Of a DNA stretch of 64,000 nucleotides, positions 17,947 to 27,267 are shown piece by piece; the stretch's first letter is position 1; each line of letters begins with the position of its first letter. This stretch comes from Acidobacteriota bacterium. Lineage in GTDB: Bacteria; Acidobacteriota; Terriglobia; Bryobacterales; Bryobacteraceae. The DNA lies in assembly GCA_018268835.1 (NCBI GenBank), contig JAFDVU010000002.1, positions 1-64,000 on the forward strand, written 5' to 3'. The translations under genes and the position numbers were made by a program. The notes beneath the pieces are model-generated. The model did no database searches, was not told the DNA's origin, and saw only the letters and a list, made by a program, of their open reading frames with translations.

Positions 17947-19008
17947 ATGGCCGACGATCCCAGACCCTTCGATAGCTGGACCTGCCCGGCGCCGCTCTCC
18001 GGCGGCGGACAAGTGCTGCTCGGCCATGGCAGCGGCGGCAAACTCTCCGCGGACCTGGTACGCGATCTGTTCCTGCCCGCCTTCCACAATCCCGCGCTGG
18101 CCCGCATGGACGACCAGGCCATCCTCGCCATCAATGGTCTGCGCCTGGCCTTCACCACCGATTCCTTCGTGGTCAAACCGCTGTTCTTCCCCGGCGGCGA
18201 CATCGGCTCGCTGGCTGTCCACGGCACCGTGAACGATCTGGCGATGGGCGGCGCGCAGCCGCTGTTTTTGAGCGCGGCCTTCATCATCGAAGAGGGCCTG
18301 CCCATGGAGACACTCGAGCGCATCGTCGCCTCGCTGCGAAGGGCCGCCGCCGATGCCGGCGTGCAGGTGGTCACCGGCGATACCAAGGTGGTGGAAAAGG
18401 GAAGCGGCGACGGCATCTTCATCAACACGTCCGGCATCGGCGTGGTGCCGGACGGCGTGGCTCTCTCGGCCGATCAGGCTCGCCCGGGCGACCGCATCCT
18501 GCTCAGCGGCGCCATCGGCGATCACGGCATCGCCATCCTCGCGCAGCGCGAGGGCCTCGAATTCGAAAGCACCGTGGCCAGCGATTCCGCGGCACTGCAC
18601 ACGCTGGTTGCCGGTATGCTCGGCGCGAGCAAGGAAATCCGCTGCCTGCGCGATCCCACCCGCGGCGGCGTCTCCAGCGCGCTCAACGAAATCGCCGGGC
18701 AATCCGGGGTGGGCGTGGAACTCGACGAGCGCGCCATCCCGGTACGCGAAGAGGTCAGGGGCGCGTGCGAACTACTCGGCCTCGATCCCCTTTACGTCGC
18801 GAACGAAGGAAAGTTGCTGGCCATCGTCGCGCCCGAAGCGGCGGAGAGCGTACTCTCCGCCATGCGGCGTCATCCGCTGGGCGCGCAGGCGGCCATCGTC
18901 GGCAGCGTGAGCGCCGCGCATCCGCGCACGGTCACGATGCGTACCGTGGTCGGACCCACCCGCATCGTGGACATGCTGGCGGGCGACCAGTTGCCGCGGA
19001 TCTGTTGA
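17947..19008 (+). CDS. hypE: [NiFe]-hydrogenase maturation enzyme HypE
   Basis: The 353-residue protein belongs to the PurM/SelD-like ATP-binding superfamily. It starts with the glycine-rich LLGHGSGGKLSADLV motif and has DDQAILAINGLRLAFTTDSFVV, GDTKVVEKGSGDGIFINTSGIG and DPTRGGVSSALNEIA. It ends in LPRIC, the C-terminal PRIC motif whose cysteine is carbamoylated by HypF and dehydrated to thiocyanate. The ATG follows the hypD stop with no gap. All features needed for activity are visible. Confidence 0.97.
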   Translation: MADDPRPFDSWTCPAPLSGGGQVLLGHGSGGKLSADLVRDLFLPAFHNPALARMDDQAILAINGLRLAFTTDSFVVKPLFFPGGDIGSLAVHGTVNDLAMGGAQPLFLSAAFIIEEGLPMETLERIVASLRRAAADAGVQVVTGDTKVVEKGSGDGIFINTSGIGVVPDGVALSADQARPGDRILLSGAIGDHGIAILAQREGLEFESTVASDSAALHTLVAGMLGASKEIRCLRDPTRGGVSSALNEIAGQSGVGVELDERAIPVREEVRGACELLGLDPLYVANEGKLLAIVAPEAAESVLSAMRRHPLGAQAAIVGSVSAAHPRTVTMRTVVGPTRIVDMLAGDQLPRIC

Positions 19009-19011
19009 CCC

Positions 19012-19359
19012 ATGCACGAACTGTCCATCGCCGATTCGGTCCTCGAAGCCGTTCGCGCCGAAGCCGGCCGTCATCCGGGCGCGGTCCCGGTGAAGATTGG
19101 GCTACGCATCGGCGAACTCGCCGGCGTGGATCCCGATGCGCTCACGTTCGGCTTCCAGGCACTCACGGCGGGGACCCCATGGAACGGGCTGGCGATCGAG
19201 ATCGAAAACACCCCGCGCCGCCATCGTTGCCCAACGTGCGCGACCGAGTTTCGCGTAGTGGAGTACCGCAGCGGCTGCCCCGCGTGCGGCGCCGCCCGCA
19301 CCGAGTGTATCGGCGGCGACGAACTGGAACTGGCGTACGTCGAATTGGAGGAACCGTGA
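19012..19359 (+). CDS. hypA: Hydrogenase nickel-insertion protein HypA
   Basis: HypA helps HypB deliver nickel to the hydrogenase large subunit. The 115-residue protein starts MHELSI, whose His2 binds nickel, and its zinc site is formed by RCPTC (about residues 72-76) and CPACG (about 89-93). It lies 3 bases after hypE and overlaps hypB by four bases (GTGA). Confidence 0.96.
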   Translation: MHELSIADSVLEAVRAEAGRHPGAVPVKIGLRIGELAGVDPDALTFGFQALTAGTPWNGLAIEIENTPRRHRCPTCATEFRVVEYRSGCPACGAARTECIGGDELELAYVELEEP

Positions 19360-20027
19360 ATCGAGTCGAAGTCGAAAAGAAAGTCCTGAGTGAGAATGAT
19401 CGCATCGCCGCCGATCTGCGGCGGCGTTTCAAGGAACACGGCGTCCTCTGCCTGAACCTCATCAGCTCGCCGGGCGCCGGCAAGACCTCGCTGCTCGAGC
19501 GCACGCTCGAAGGCTTCCCTTCCGCTGAACGCGTCGCCCTGCTGACCGGCGACATACAGACAGATAACGACGCAACGCGCCTGGCGCGCGCCGGCTTCCC
19601 GGTGAAGCAGATCACCACCGGCGGCGCCTGCCACCTGGACGCGCGCATGATCGAGCGCGCGCTCGAGGGCTGGCGCCTCGAAGACCTCGACCTGCTGTTG
19701 ATCGAAAACGTGGGCAACCTGGTCTGCCCCTCCAGCTACGATCTCGGCGAAGAGGCCAAGATCGTGGTGCTCAGCGTGGCCGAGGGCGAGGATAAGCCGC
19801 TCAAGTATCCGTCCATCTTCTTTAAGAGCGTGCTCCTGGTGCTCAACAAGGTGGACCTGCTGCCCTACGTGCCTTTCGATATCGCGCGAGCCCGCGAATA
19901 CGCCCGCCGCGTGCATCCCGGCATGGAGATCGTGGAGGTCTCCTGCACCACCGGCCAGGGGCTGGACGACTGGCGCGCCTGGCTCGAGAAGCGCCGTGCT
20001 GCATCACGCATCAAAGTGACCGCATGA
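19356..20027 (+). CDS. hypB: Hydrogenase nickel incorporation GTPase HypB
   Basis: From the GTG at 19356 this is a 223-residue SIMIBI-class GTPase. It has the P-loop SSPGAGKTSLLE (about residues 37-48), GDIQTDNDATR, the metal-site motif TTGGACHLDARM, IENVGNLVCPSSYDLGE and the NKVDLLPY specificity motif. There is no histidine-rich nickel-storage stretch at the N terminus. The TGA at 20025-20027 sits inside the left copy of the 7-base duplication that flanks the repeat insertion. The preceding ATG overlap (ATGA at 20024-20027) appears to be the original hypF start. Confidence 0.95.
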   Translation: MNRVEVEKKVLSENDRIAADLRRRFKEHGVLCLNLISSPGAGKTSLLERTLEGFPSAERVALLTGDIQTDNDATRLARAGFPVKQITTGGACHLDARMIERALEGWRLEDLDLLLIENVGNLVCPSSYDLGEEAKIVVLSVAEGEDKPLKYPSIFFKSVLLVLNKVDLLPYVPFDIARAREYARRVHPGMEIVEVSCTTGQGLDDWRAWLEKRRAASRIKVTA

Positions 20028-20218
20028 CCGCTTTGGTAGCGTCGGCCTCCCGGCCGACCTTGGCTGGCGAAGACGTGCCGACCTGCGAGGACGGAGGCCC
20101 GAACGCTTGGGGTGCGCCGCCGATCGAGATCAGCATGCAATGGGAGATTGCGGTTCGATCCAAAGGTCGGCCGGAGGCCGACGTTACAACAGGCCAGGAG
20201 GCCTGCGCTACTGACCGC
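20025..20218 (+). mobile_element. 180-bp palindromic repeat element with 7-bp target duplication at the hypB/hypF junction
   Basis: The element spans 20032-20211 and is flanked by direct repeats TGACCGC at 20025-20031 and 20212-20218. Its ends are related inverted repeats: GTAGCGTCGGCCTCCCGGCC at 20036-20055, and GGCCGGAGGCCGACGTTAC at 20169-20187. A third related arm, GGCCAGGAGGCCTGCGCTAC, closes the element at 20192-20211. No transposase is encoded. Removing the element plus one repeat (187 bases) restores ATG-ACC-GCG-CGT in frame with hypF and an ATGA overlap with hypB, which strongly supports insertion. It looks like a MITE or REP-type repeat. Confidence 0.8.
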
Positions 20219-22484
20219 GCGTAAACGCATCCACGTCTCCGGCATCGTCCAGGGCATCGGCTTCCGCCCGTTCGTCTACCGACTCGCACGCCGTTGCGGA
20301 CTCACCGGCTTCGTGCGCAACACCTCCGACGGAGTGGTCGCCGAAGTCGAAGGCGATCCCCCCGCGATCGAGCGCTTCCTTGCGGCGCTGGCCGGCGAGC
20401 ATCCTCCCTTCGCTCACATCCACTCCACCAACGTCACCGCGATCGAGCCCGCCGGCGACCGCGACTTCACCATCGGCGAAAGCGGCGATGCCCCGGATCA
20501 GTTCGTGCTTGTCTCGCCCGACCTCGCCACCTGCGACGATTGCCGCCGCGATTTCACCAACCCGCGCGACCGCCGCTCCGGCTATCCCTTTACCAACTGC
20601 ACCAATTGCGGCCCGCGCTACACCATCATCCTCGACATCCCGTACGACCGGCCCGCCACGACCATGCAGCCGTTTCGCATGTGCCCCGCATGCCGCGCCG
20701 AATACCAGGACCCCGCCGACCGCCGCTTCCACGCGCAGCCCAATGCCTGCCCCGAGTGCGGCCCCAGCCTGACGCTCGAAACCGCGGGCGAACCCCCGCT
20801 GCACGGCAACGCCGAGGTGCTGCGCGAAGCGCGCCGCCTGTTCGCCGCGGGCGCGATTGTGGCTATTCGCGGACTCGGTGGCTTCCAACTGGCCTGCGAC
20901 GCCGAAAACCCCGATGCCGTCCGGCGCCTGCGCGAACGCAAGCGCCGCAGTGGCAAGCCCTTCGCCCTGATGGCGCGCGACCTCGCCGCCATCGAGCGCT
21001 TCTGCGCCGTCTCGGCAGAGGATCGCCGCGCGCTGGAAGGCGTCGCCCGGCCGATCGCGATCCTGCCGCGCCGCGCCGGCGACGGCATCCCGCACGAAGT
21101 CGCGCCCGGCAACCGCACGCTCGGCGTGATGCTGCCCTATACGCCGCTGCATCACCTGCTCTTCGAGGACGCCCCCTACCGCGTGCTGGTGATGACCAGC
21201 GGCAACCTGAGCGAGGAGCCGATCGTCACCGGCAACCGGCAGGCGCGCGAACGCCTCGCCCCGCTGTGTGAGGCCATCGTGCTCCACGATCGCGAGATCT
21301 ACATGCGGGTGGACGACTCCGTGGTGCGCACCTTCGAAGGCCGCGCCCGCGTACTGCGGCGCTCGCGCGGCTACGCGCCGTACCCGGTGGACCTCGGCGC
21401 GGAAGCCGTCGAAGTGCTCGCCTGCGGCGGCGAGTTGAAGAACACCTTCTGCCTCACCAAGGGCCACCATGCGCTGCTCAGCCAGCACATCGGCGATCTG
21501 GAAAATTACGAGACTCTCGACTTCTTCCGCGAAACGCTCCACCAGATGAAGAAGCTCTTCCGCGTGGAGCCGCGGGTCGCCGCCTACGACCTGCACCCCA
21601 ATTACCTCAGCACCCGCTTCGCCCTCGAACTCGACGGCGTCGCGAAGACCGCGGTGCAGCACCACCACGCACACATCGCCGCCTGCATGGCCGAGAACCA
21701 CCTGCGCGATACCGTCATCGGCATCGCCTTCGACGGCACCGGCTACGGCACCGATGGCGCCGTTTGGGGGGGCGAGTTCCTGGTCGCGGACCTCACCGGC
21801 TTCGAGCGGCGTGCGCACCTGCGCTACGTGCCGCTCGCCGGTGGCGACCGGGCCATCCGCGAACCATGGCGCGCCGCCCTGGCGCACCTCACCGGCGCCT
21901 TCGGCGAAGGGACGCTGCCCGATCTCCCGCTGTGGAACGCGATCCCGCCGAAAAAAGTGGACCTGGTCCGCACCATGCTCCGCCGGAGCGTCAATACGGT
22001 GCCCACGTCCTCCTGCGGACGCCTCTTCGATGCCGTGGCCTCGCTGCTCGGCCTGCGCCACGAAGTCACCTACGAAGGCCAGGCGGCAATCGAACTCGAA
22101 GCCATCGCCGCCGCCGGTATCGCGGGCTCCTATCCCTTCGACATCGCGGAGACCGCCCCGTGGCAGATCGATCCGTGCGCCACGATTCGGGCGATCGTGG
22201 CGGCGCTCGGCCGCGGCGACCCGGCGGCAGCGATCTCCGCGCGCTTCCACAATACCGTCGCCGCGATGATCCTCGAAGTCGCCCTCCGCGTGCGCGCCGC
22301 CGAGCGCCTGAACCGGGTATGCCTGAGTGGCGGCACCTTCCAGAACGTCTACCTGCTCACCCGCGCGCTCGAGGGACTGCGCAGCGCGGGCTTCGATGTC
22401 TATTTGCACTCGCAGGTGCCGCCCAACGACGGCGGTCTCTCGCTCGGCCAGGCGGCCATCGCCAACGCCCGCTACTGTCCGTGA
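20112..22484 (+). CDS. hypF: Carbamoyltransferase HypF with its start displaced by a repeat insertion
   Basis: HypF makes the cyanide ligand precursor by carbamoylating the HypE C-terminal cysteine from carbamoyl phosphate. From TARKRIHVSG at 20214 onward it is normal: acylphosphatase domain with GIVQGIGFRPFVYR, zinc-finger motifs CDDCRRDF, CTNCG, CPACRAEY and CPECG, a YrdC-like domain with RRSGKPFALMARDL and MTSGNLSEEP, and a Kae1-like domain with HHHAHIAACMAENHL and GIAFDGTGYGTDG. The original ATG was separated from it by the 187-base insertion, which is out of frame. The remaining in-frame starts are GTG 20112 and TTG 20148 inside the element, or CTG 20211 exactly where the ATG used to be. 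It overlaps the convergent hydrolase gene by 13 bases. Confidence 0.93.
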   Translation: MRRRSRSACNGRLRFDPKVGRRPTLQQARRPALLTARKRIHVSGIVQGIGFRPFVYRLARRCGLTGFVRNTSDGVVAEVEGDPPAIERFLAALAGEHPPFAHIHSTNVTAIEPAGDRDFTIGESGDAPDQFVLVSPDLATCDDCRRDFTNPRDRRSGYPFTNCTNCGPRYTIILDIPYDRPATTMQPFRMCPACRAEYQDPADRRFHAQPNACPECGPSLTLETAGEPPLHGNAEVLREARRLFAAGAIVAIRGLGGFQLACDAENPDAVRRLRERKRRSGKPFALMARDLAAIERFCAVSAEDRRALEGVARPIAILPRRAGDGIPHEVAPGNRTLGVMLPYTPLHHLLFEDAPYRVLVMTSGNLSEEPIVTGNRQARERLAPLCEAIVLHDREIYMRVDDSVVRTFEGRARVLRRSRGYAPYPVDLGAEAVEVLACGGELKNTFCLTKGHHALLSQHIGDLENYETLDFFRETLHQMKKLFRVEPRVAAYDLHPNYLSTRFALELDGVAKTAVQHHHAHIAACMAENHLRDTVIGIAFDGTGYGTDGAVWGGEFLVADLTGFERRAHLRYVPLAGGDRAIREPWRAALAHLTGAFGEGTLPDLPLWNAIPPKKVDLVRTMLRRSVNTVPTSSCGRLFDAVASLLGLRHEVTYEGQAAIELEAIAAAGIAGSYPFDIAETAPWQIDPCATIRAIVAALGRGDPAAAISARFHNTVAAMILEVALRVRAAERLNRVCLSGGTFQNVYLLTRALEGLRSAGFDVYLHSQVPPNDGGLSLGQAAIANARYCP

Positions 22485-23359
22485 GTGACTCGCGGCCAGA
22501 TCGTGAAGTCGCGCAGATACACGCGCTCGGGCTTGCCGTGCATCGCTTCGAGCGCCGCCTGCAGTTCCAGCAGATTGCCGCGCGAAAGGGCCAGCGGGTG
22601 CTCGTGCGGCTGATAGCGCGTCCCGATCGGATAATCCACAAACGGCGTGTCCGATTGTTCGATGTGGCAGCCCACAACGTGCGCCACGGGCCGCGTCGCG
22701 GTGAACTCCACCAGGCGCCGCGTGCTCGCCAGATACGCCTCGAAATCGGTCACGTATAGCCGCCCCGGATACAGATGATCGCCCGTATGCAGGATGCCGG
22801 TGGGGCGGTCGTAATAGGCCACGTGCGCCGCCTGGTGTCCGGGGATCGGGATCACGTCCACGACGCGACCGCCCAGGTCGAGCGCGCCGATCGACTCCGG
22901 CCACTTCGCGATGCCGAACGCCGCGCTCTCCGCTTCCACCGTCGCCGGCACCACCGTGGTACCGGGTTCGCCGGCGAAGCCCCGATCGCCCGCGGTGTGA
23001 TCGCCGTGCGCGTGGGTGTGTACCACGAGCAGCGGGATGCGCTCGCGCTTTTCACGCGCCAGCCAGTTCGCGATCAACTTGCGCGTCACCGCGGCTGCAT
23101 CGCTCGCTCCCGCGCCGGTATCGATCAGCAGCGCTTTCTCACTTCCGAACAGCAGGTACAGGAACGGCTTCTCGTAGTGCGTGCAGCCGCTCTCCCGCAG
23201 GATGTAGAGGTTGGGATTGTATTCGTGAATCTGCCAGTCCGGGACCTCCATGCAGTTCGGACCGCCGGTGATCCAGGCAGACGGAAAGGTGCCCTGCTCG
23301 ACGGCCGGTTGGGCGGAGAGCAGGGCTGCGAAACAGACCAGGACCGAAAGCCTGATCAC
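22472..23359 (-). CDS. Exported metallo-beta-lactamase-fold hydrolase
   Basis: The 295-residue protein starts with GTG at 23359 and a signal peptide (MIRLSVLVCFAALLSAQ). The metal motif HTHAHGDH covers residues 114-121 and contains the HxHxDH dinuclear zinc site. LIDTGAG near 79-85, PGHQAAHVAYYD, GDHLYPGR and a late GCHIEQS supply the other ligands typical of the fold. It probably acts in the periplasm on an unknown ester, lactone or phosphoester. It begins 3 bases after the stop of the TonB-dependent receptor and is likely cotranscribed with it. Substrate cannot be inferred. Confidence 0.85.
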   Translation of the reverse strand: MIRLSVLVCFAALLSAQPAVEQGTFPSAWITGGPNCMEVPDWQIHEYNPNLYILRESGCTHYEKPFLYLLFGSEKALLIDTGAGASDAAAVTRKLIANWLAREKRERIPLLVVHTHAHGDHTAGDRGFAGEPGTTVVPATVEAESAAFGIAKWPESIGALDLGGRVVDVIPIPGHQAAHVAYYDRPTGILHTGDHLYPGRLYVTDFEAYLASTRRLVEFTATRPVAHVVGCHIEQSDTPFVDYPIGTRYQPHEHPLALSRGNLLELQAALEAMHGKPERVYLRDFTIWPRVTHGQ

Positions 23360-23362
23360 GCT

Positions 23363-26300
23363 CTAAAACTCGTAGCGCAGCGCGAACTGCATCACGCGCG
23401 CCGGAGCCGTTGCGGTCAGTTCTCCGAACGTCGCCGGGTTGGCCAGGCTGAGGTTCGGCGTCATGAAGTTGACGTGGTTGAAGGCATTGAACGCCTCGCC
23501 GCGCAACATCAGGCGGTGCCCTTCGAACGGCATTTTGAAGCTCTTGCTCAAGGATGCGTCGAAGTTCACCGAGCCCGGCACGCGCACTATGCCGCGCGTC
23601 CCCACAGTCCCCGGATCCTGCCCGGTGAACGAATTCACCGCGCCGGTCATCTGGAAGATGCTCGGGATGCCATTCTGGTCGCTGAAGACGTGGTTCGCGG
23701 GCAGCGTGGCTCCCGGCTTGAGGATCGCGATCGCCGAACTCAGGTAGTTGGTCGGATAGATGCCCGAGTTGAGAATGTTGGCCGGAGTGCCGGTTTGCAG
23801 CGTACCGAGGAAACCGATCTGCCAGCCGCCCGCCACCGCATCCAGCCACTTGGGCGCGGACTTCAAGAACCGCTTGTTGCGCCCGAACGGCAGTTCGACC
23901 ACCGCGTTGGTTGTCACGCTGTGGCGGATATCGAAATCGCTGGGACCGCGGTAGCCGTTGGGATTGAACGCATCCTGAACCCCGGCGCCGCCGCTCTCCG
24001 AACCCGACACGTTGTCCATCGAGTGGCTCCACGTGTAGTTGAAGTCGAAGCCCCAGCCGTTGGATACCGGCCGGCGCAGCACCAGTTGCAGCCCGTTGTA
24101 GCCGCTTCTGCCGGCGTTGGTCCAGGTGACCATACCCGCCGCCTGATTGGCGAAGAACGTGTTGCATCCGAACACGCTGATGCAGCTCCCGTTGGTCTGG
24201 CGCAGGCGGTCCATGTCGTTCAGCGCATCCAGGTCGCTGCCCGCGTAGGTACCGTAGACCGTGTAGAAGTAGTTGGCCGAGGCGCTCCCCGCGAACTTGT
24301 AGTTCTTCGCGCCGGGGAAGAGATTCTCGAAGAAGCCGATCTGCGGAATGAGGTTCGGATTGGCCTTCACCATCGCCGGCGTCACGCCGCTATCGTAGAT
24401 GCGTTTCAGCGTGGTGCTGGCCTGCGACCAGGTCTGGCCACTCTTCGTATCCCTGAAGAGCGTGAGCGGCTGGCCGTAATCCTGCTGCATCAGGCCCTTG
24501 TGGCTCAGGCGCCCGATGTAGCCCACTTCGAGCGTCATGCTCTTGGGGAGCGGACGGTCGTAGCTGAAGTTCAAGAGGTATTCGTAAGGGGCTTTCAGGT
24601 CGCTGGCCACGGCGGTGAACGAACTGAAGCCGCCCACCACCAGCGGCGGCGTGTACGGGAAGCCACCGGAGGGCGCCGCGGGCAGCGCGGGCAGCGCGCC
24701 GCCGGTGTAGCGGAACCCGGTGGTGAAGTCCGTGTTGAGCGGTTGCGAAACCTGTGACGCCAGCCCCGGCGATCCGGACGTGGCGAACGCGTTCGCCATG
24801 CTGTTGCCGTAGTGATCGTAGATCACGCCGGCTCCGGCGCGGATCACGCTGCCCTTGCCGAGCAGGTGACTGAACGCATCGTCGGCGTCCGGCGACCACG
24901 CCACCGAAAGGCGCGGCGCGAAATTGTTATTGTCGCGCGGGAACCAGCCCGGACCATGGTTGACCGGACCGCCCAGGTTGTAGGTGATGGTCGAGTCCGG
25001 CAGCGCGTATCCGGGGATGCCCACCGCCTGCCCGCCCACGCGGTCGGCGAAGTACTGGCTGATCGAAACCGTCGGCACCACCTGCACGCCGTTGCGCTCG
25101 TAGGGCACCTGGTCGAGCGAATATCGCACACCGTAAGTAACGGTGAGGTTGCGCGTCCACTTGAAGGTGTCCTGCGCGTAGAACTCGTACTCCTGCGTGC
25201 CGAAGCTTTTCACCACGCCGTTGCCGAAAGGAATCGCCTTGCCGTCCGCGCCGAAGTTGTAAGTGGCGCCGTACTGGTTGATGATGCCGAACAGCGGCCC
25301 CAGGGCGTTGGTCACGTTGGTGCCGCTGGAGAGCTTGACGTCGGCGCCGTAGCGCGACTGCACCAGCGACAGCACATTGGCCGTGATATCGCCGCCCAGC
25401 CCCAGCAGGGTGTTGCGGCTGAAGCTGTAGTTGGGCAGGTTGTTGAACGCGGTGCGGTCGTTTTCGATGATCCGGACGTTGGTGCCGAACTGCACCGTGT
25501 GCCGTCCCTTGGTCCAGGTGAGGTCGTCGGTGAGGTTGGTCACCGGCGAGACCCTCTGCGAAGCGCGCGGCGCCGGCGTGAGCGCGGCGAAGTAGAACGT
25601 CGGGATAACGGTGGAATTGCCCGTTGTGGCCAGGCCCAGCCGCGTGTAGCCGTAACCGGCCACGTTCACCAGGTGCGGCGTGATCACCGCCGTGTAGCGC
25701 GCCGCGAAGCCGCGGGAGTTGTCCAGAGTCTTGGCCACCGCGCCCTGCCCGGGGAACTGAGCCAGGGTGGAATCGTTGCTGTTGCCGGCCAGCGTGCCGC
25801 GCAGCATCAGGGTGTGCCTGCCGGCGGAGTCGAGGTTGAAATCCATGCGCGCCACGTACGCGCGGTTGTTCAGGCTCTGCGGCGCGTTGAAGCGCAGCAC
25901 GTTGAAGTTCAGCCCCAGGTCCGGTGACGAACGCGGATCGTTGCCCGCCGGGTACTGCTTGAACAGGTTCATCATGTAGTTGTTGATGCCCTGATGCTGC
26001 GGATCCACGGCCAGGACGTCGGCCGCGCTGAGATCGGCCACCGTGCCGTTGCTCAGCGCCACCTTCACGATGCCCTGCTTGTACGTCTCACTGGGCACCG
26101 TGCGCGTAACGGCACTGCCGGAACGGTCCTTGCGGTCCTCCCAGTTGAAGAAGAAGAAGGCGCGATTCTTGATGATGCGCCCGCCCACCGACGCGCCGTA
26201 CTGGTTGCGCACCAGCGGCGTGCGCGCCACGCCGGCGCGGTTGTTGAACCAGCTATTAGCGGCGGTGTAGGTGTTGCGCATGAATTCGTAGAGCGATCCG

Positions 26301-26995
26301 TGGAACTGGTTGGAGCCGCCCTTGGTCACCAGCGACACCTGGCCGCCGGCGCTGCGCCCCTGGTCGGCGCCCAGGCCGGCCACCGTGGTGCGGAACTCCT
26401 GCACCGAATCGAGCGGCACGGGCAGCACGGCGCTGAAGCCGGCCACGCCCTCCTGGTCGTTCACGTCCACGCCGTCCAGCGTGACGTTGTTCTGGTCGGG
26501 ACGCGCGCCCAGCACCTGGCCGGTAGGCGCGACGCCGGGCTGCAGGCTGAGTAGCGCCACTACGTTACGCGTTTGCAGCGGAATGGTTTTGATCTGCGTC
26601 TCCGTGAACGGATTGCCCACGCTCGCGTTCTGCGTGTTGATGGCCGAAGCCTCCGCGGTGACGTTGACGGTCTGGGTGACCTCTCCGACCTCCATTTTGA
26701 TATCGAGCGTCGCCGGTGTATCGATCTGTAACCGGACCTGCGCGGCGAACGTGTGGAAACCTGGCCGCTCGGCCGTTATTTTGTAAGACCCCGGCGGGAC
26801 CTGGGGGAAGCTATACCCGCCCGCGGCGTCGCTGACGGTTTTGCGCGCCGCCGAGGTGCTGACGTTGGTCAGCGTGACCACGGCGTCCGGAATGACGCCG
26901 GATTGAGTGTCCGTTACGACTCCCTGCAAAGAGCTGGTCTGCGCCGCCAGCGGGAGCGCGCAGAAGACGAGCGTTGTGAGAAAACGAGACAACAA
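23363..26995 (-). CDS. TonB-dependent outer-membrane receptor with carboxypeptidase-regulatory-like domain (Oar type)
   Basis: This 1210-residue outer-membrane protein starts with a signal peptide ending in LPLAAQ (about residue 19). Next comes a CarboxypepD_reg-like domain (about 22-110: LQGVVTDTQSGVIPDAVVTL, GGYSFPQVPPGSYKI). A plug with RPDQNNVTLDGVDVND near 165-180 follows, then a long beta-barrel closing in FALRYEF with a terminal phenylalanine. Such Oar-like receptors are greatly expanded in Solibacter-type Acidobacteria and usually import or bind large substrates. The start is TTG behind GGAGGG. A -35/-10 pair lies upstream. The substrate is unknown. Confidence 0.9.
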   Translation of the reverse strand: MLSRFLTTLVFCALPLAAQTSSLQGVVTDTQSGVIPDAVVTLTNVSTSAARKTVSDAAGGYSFPQVPPGSYKITAERPGFHTFAAQVRLQIDTPATLDIKMEVGEVTQTVNVTAEASAINTQNASVGNPFTETQIKTIPLQTRNVVALLSLQPGVAPTGQVLGARPDQNNVTLDGVDVNDQEGVAGFSAVLPVPLDSVQEFRTTVAGLGADQGRSAGGQVSLVTKGGSNQFHGSLYEFMRNTYTAANSWFNNRAGVARTPLVRNQYGASVGGRIIKNRAFFFFNWEDRKDRSGSAVTRTVPSETYKQGIVKVALSNGTVADLSAADVLAVDPQHQGINNYMMNLFKQYPAGNDPRSSPDLGLNFNVLRFNAPQSLNNRAYVARMDFNLDSAGRHTLMLRGTLAGNSNDSTLAQFPGQGAVAKTLDNSRGFAARYTAVITPHLVNVAGYGYTRLGLATTGNSTVIPTFYFAALTPAPRASQRVSPVTNLTDDLTWTKGRHTVQFGTNVRIIENDRTAFNNLPNYSFSRNTLLGLGGDITANVLSLVQSRYGADVKLSSGTNVTNALGPLFGIINQYGATYNFGADGKAIPFGNGVVKSFGTQEYEFYAQDTFKWTRNLTVTYGVRYSLDQVPYERNGVQVVPTVSISQYFADRVGGQAVGIPGYALPDSTITYNLGGPVNHGPGWFPRDNNNFAPRLSVAWSPDADDAFSHLLGKGSVIRAGAGVIYDHYGNSMANAFATSGSPGLASQVSQPLNTDFTTGFRYTGGALPALPAAPSGGFPYTPPLVVGGFSSFTAVASDLKAPYEYLLNFSYDRPLPKSMTLEVGYIGRLSHKGLMQQDYGQPLTLFRDTKSGQTWSQASTTLKRIYDSGVTPAMVKANPNLIPQIGFFENLFPGAKNYKFAGSASANYFYTVYGTYAGSDLDALNDMDRLRQTNGSCISVFGCNTFFANQAAGMVTWTNAGRSGYNGLQLVLRRPVSNGWGFDFNYTWSHSMDNVSGSESGGAGVQDAFNPNGYRGPSDFDIRHSVTTNAVVELPFGRNKRFLKSAPKWLDAVAGGWQIGFLGTLQTGTPANILNSGIYPTNYLSSAIAILKPGATLPANHVFSDQNGIPSIFQMTGAVNSFTGQDPGTVGTRGIVRVPGSVNFDASLSKSFKMPFEGHRLMLRGEAFNAFNHVNFMTPNLSLANPATFGELTATAPARVMQFALRYEF

Positions 26996-27083
26996 TTGAC
27001 CCTCCTACACAGGTTGATTTCGGCTTGGTGTCTCGGACGGGGAAGGCGCTCCGACTTGGAGCGAAAAGACCCAATTTGTTGAA

Positions 27084-27112
27084 GGATAAGTTAGAGTTGG
27101 GTGGTGGGTCAA
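27084..27112 (-). promoter_or_regulatory. Candidate -35/-10 promoter of the TonB receptor gene
   Basis: The minus strand reads TTGACC (27112-27107), a 17-base spacer and TTATCC (27089-27084). This leaves a leader of about 80 bases before the TTG at 26995. It is one of the few -35-bearing promoters seen here. Confidence 0.4.
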
Positions 27113-27267
27113 ATCAAAATCTTAGATGCGGGAGATAAGTGGGCCGGAAATCCGAAAGCCCGATATCCGCGCGCGTCACCGCCGCGCGGGCACGGCTCTA
27201 CAACGTGCTGAAACCACGAGACGGCGCACCTGAGTCAGCCGTGTTTTGACGCTACTTTCGCGGGCCG

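Noticed and set aside
16711-18702. 663-codon minus-strand frame opposite hypD and hypE
   Set aside because: Low-complexity shadow of two verified hyp genes.
20024-20224. 66-codon frame starting at the former hypF ATG
   Set aside because: This is the original hypF start codon reading into the inserted repeat, not a functional gene.
20208-22904. 898-codon minus-strand frame opposite hypF
   Set aside because: Shadow of hypF with no recognisable motif; it also runs across the convergent hydrolase gene.
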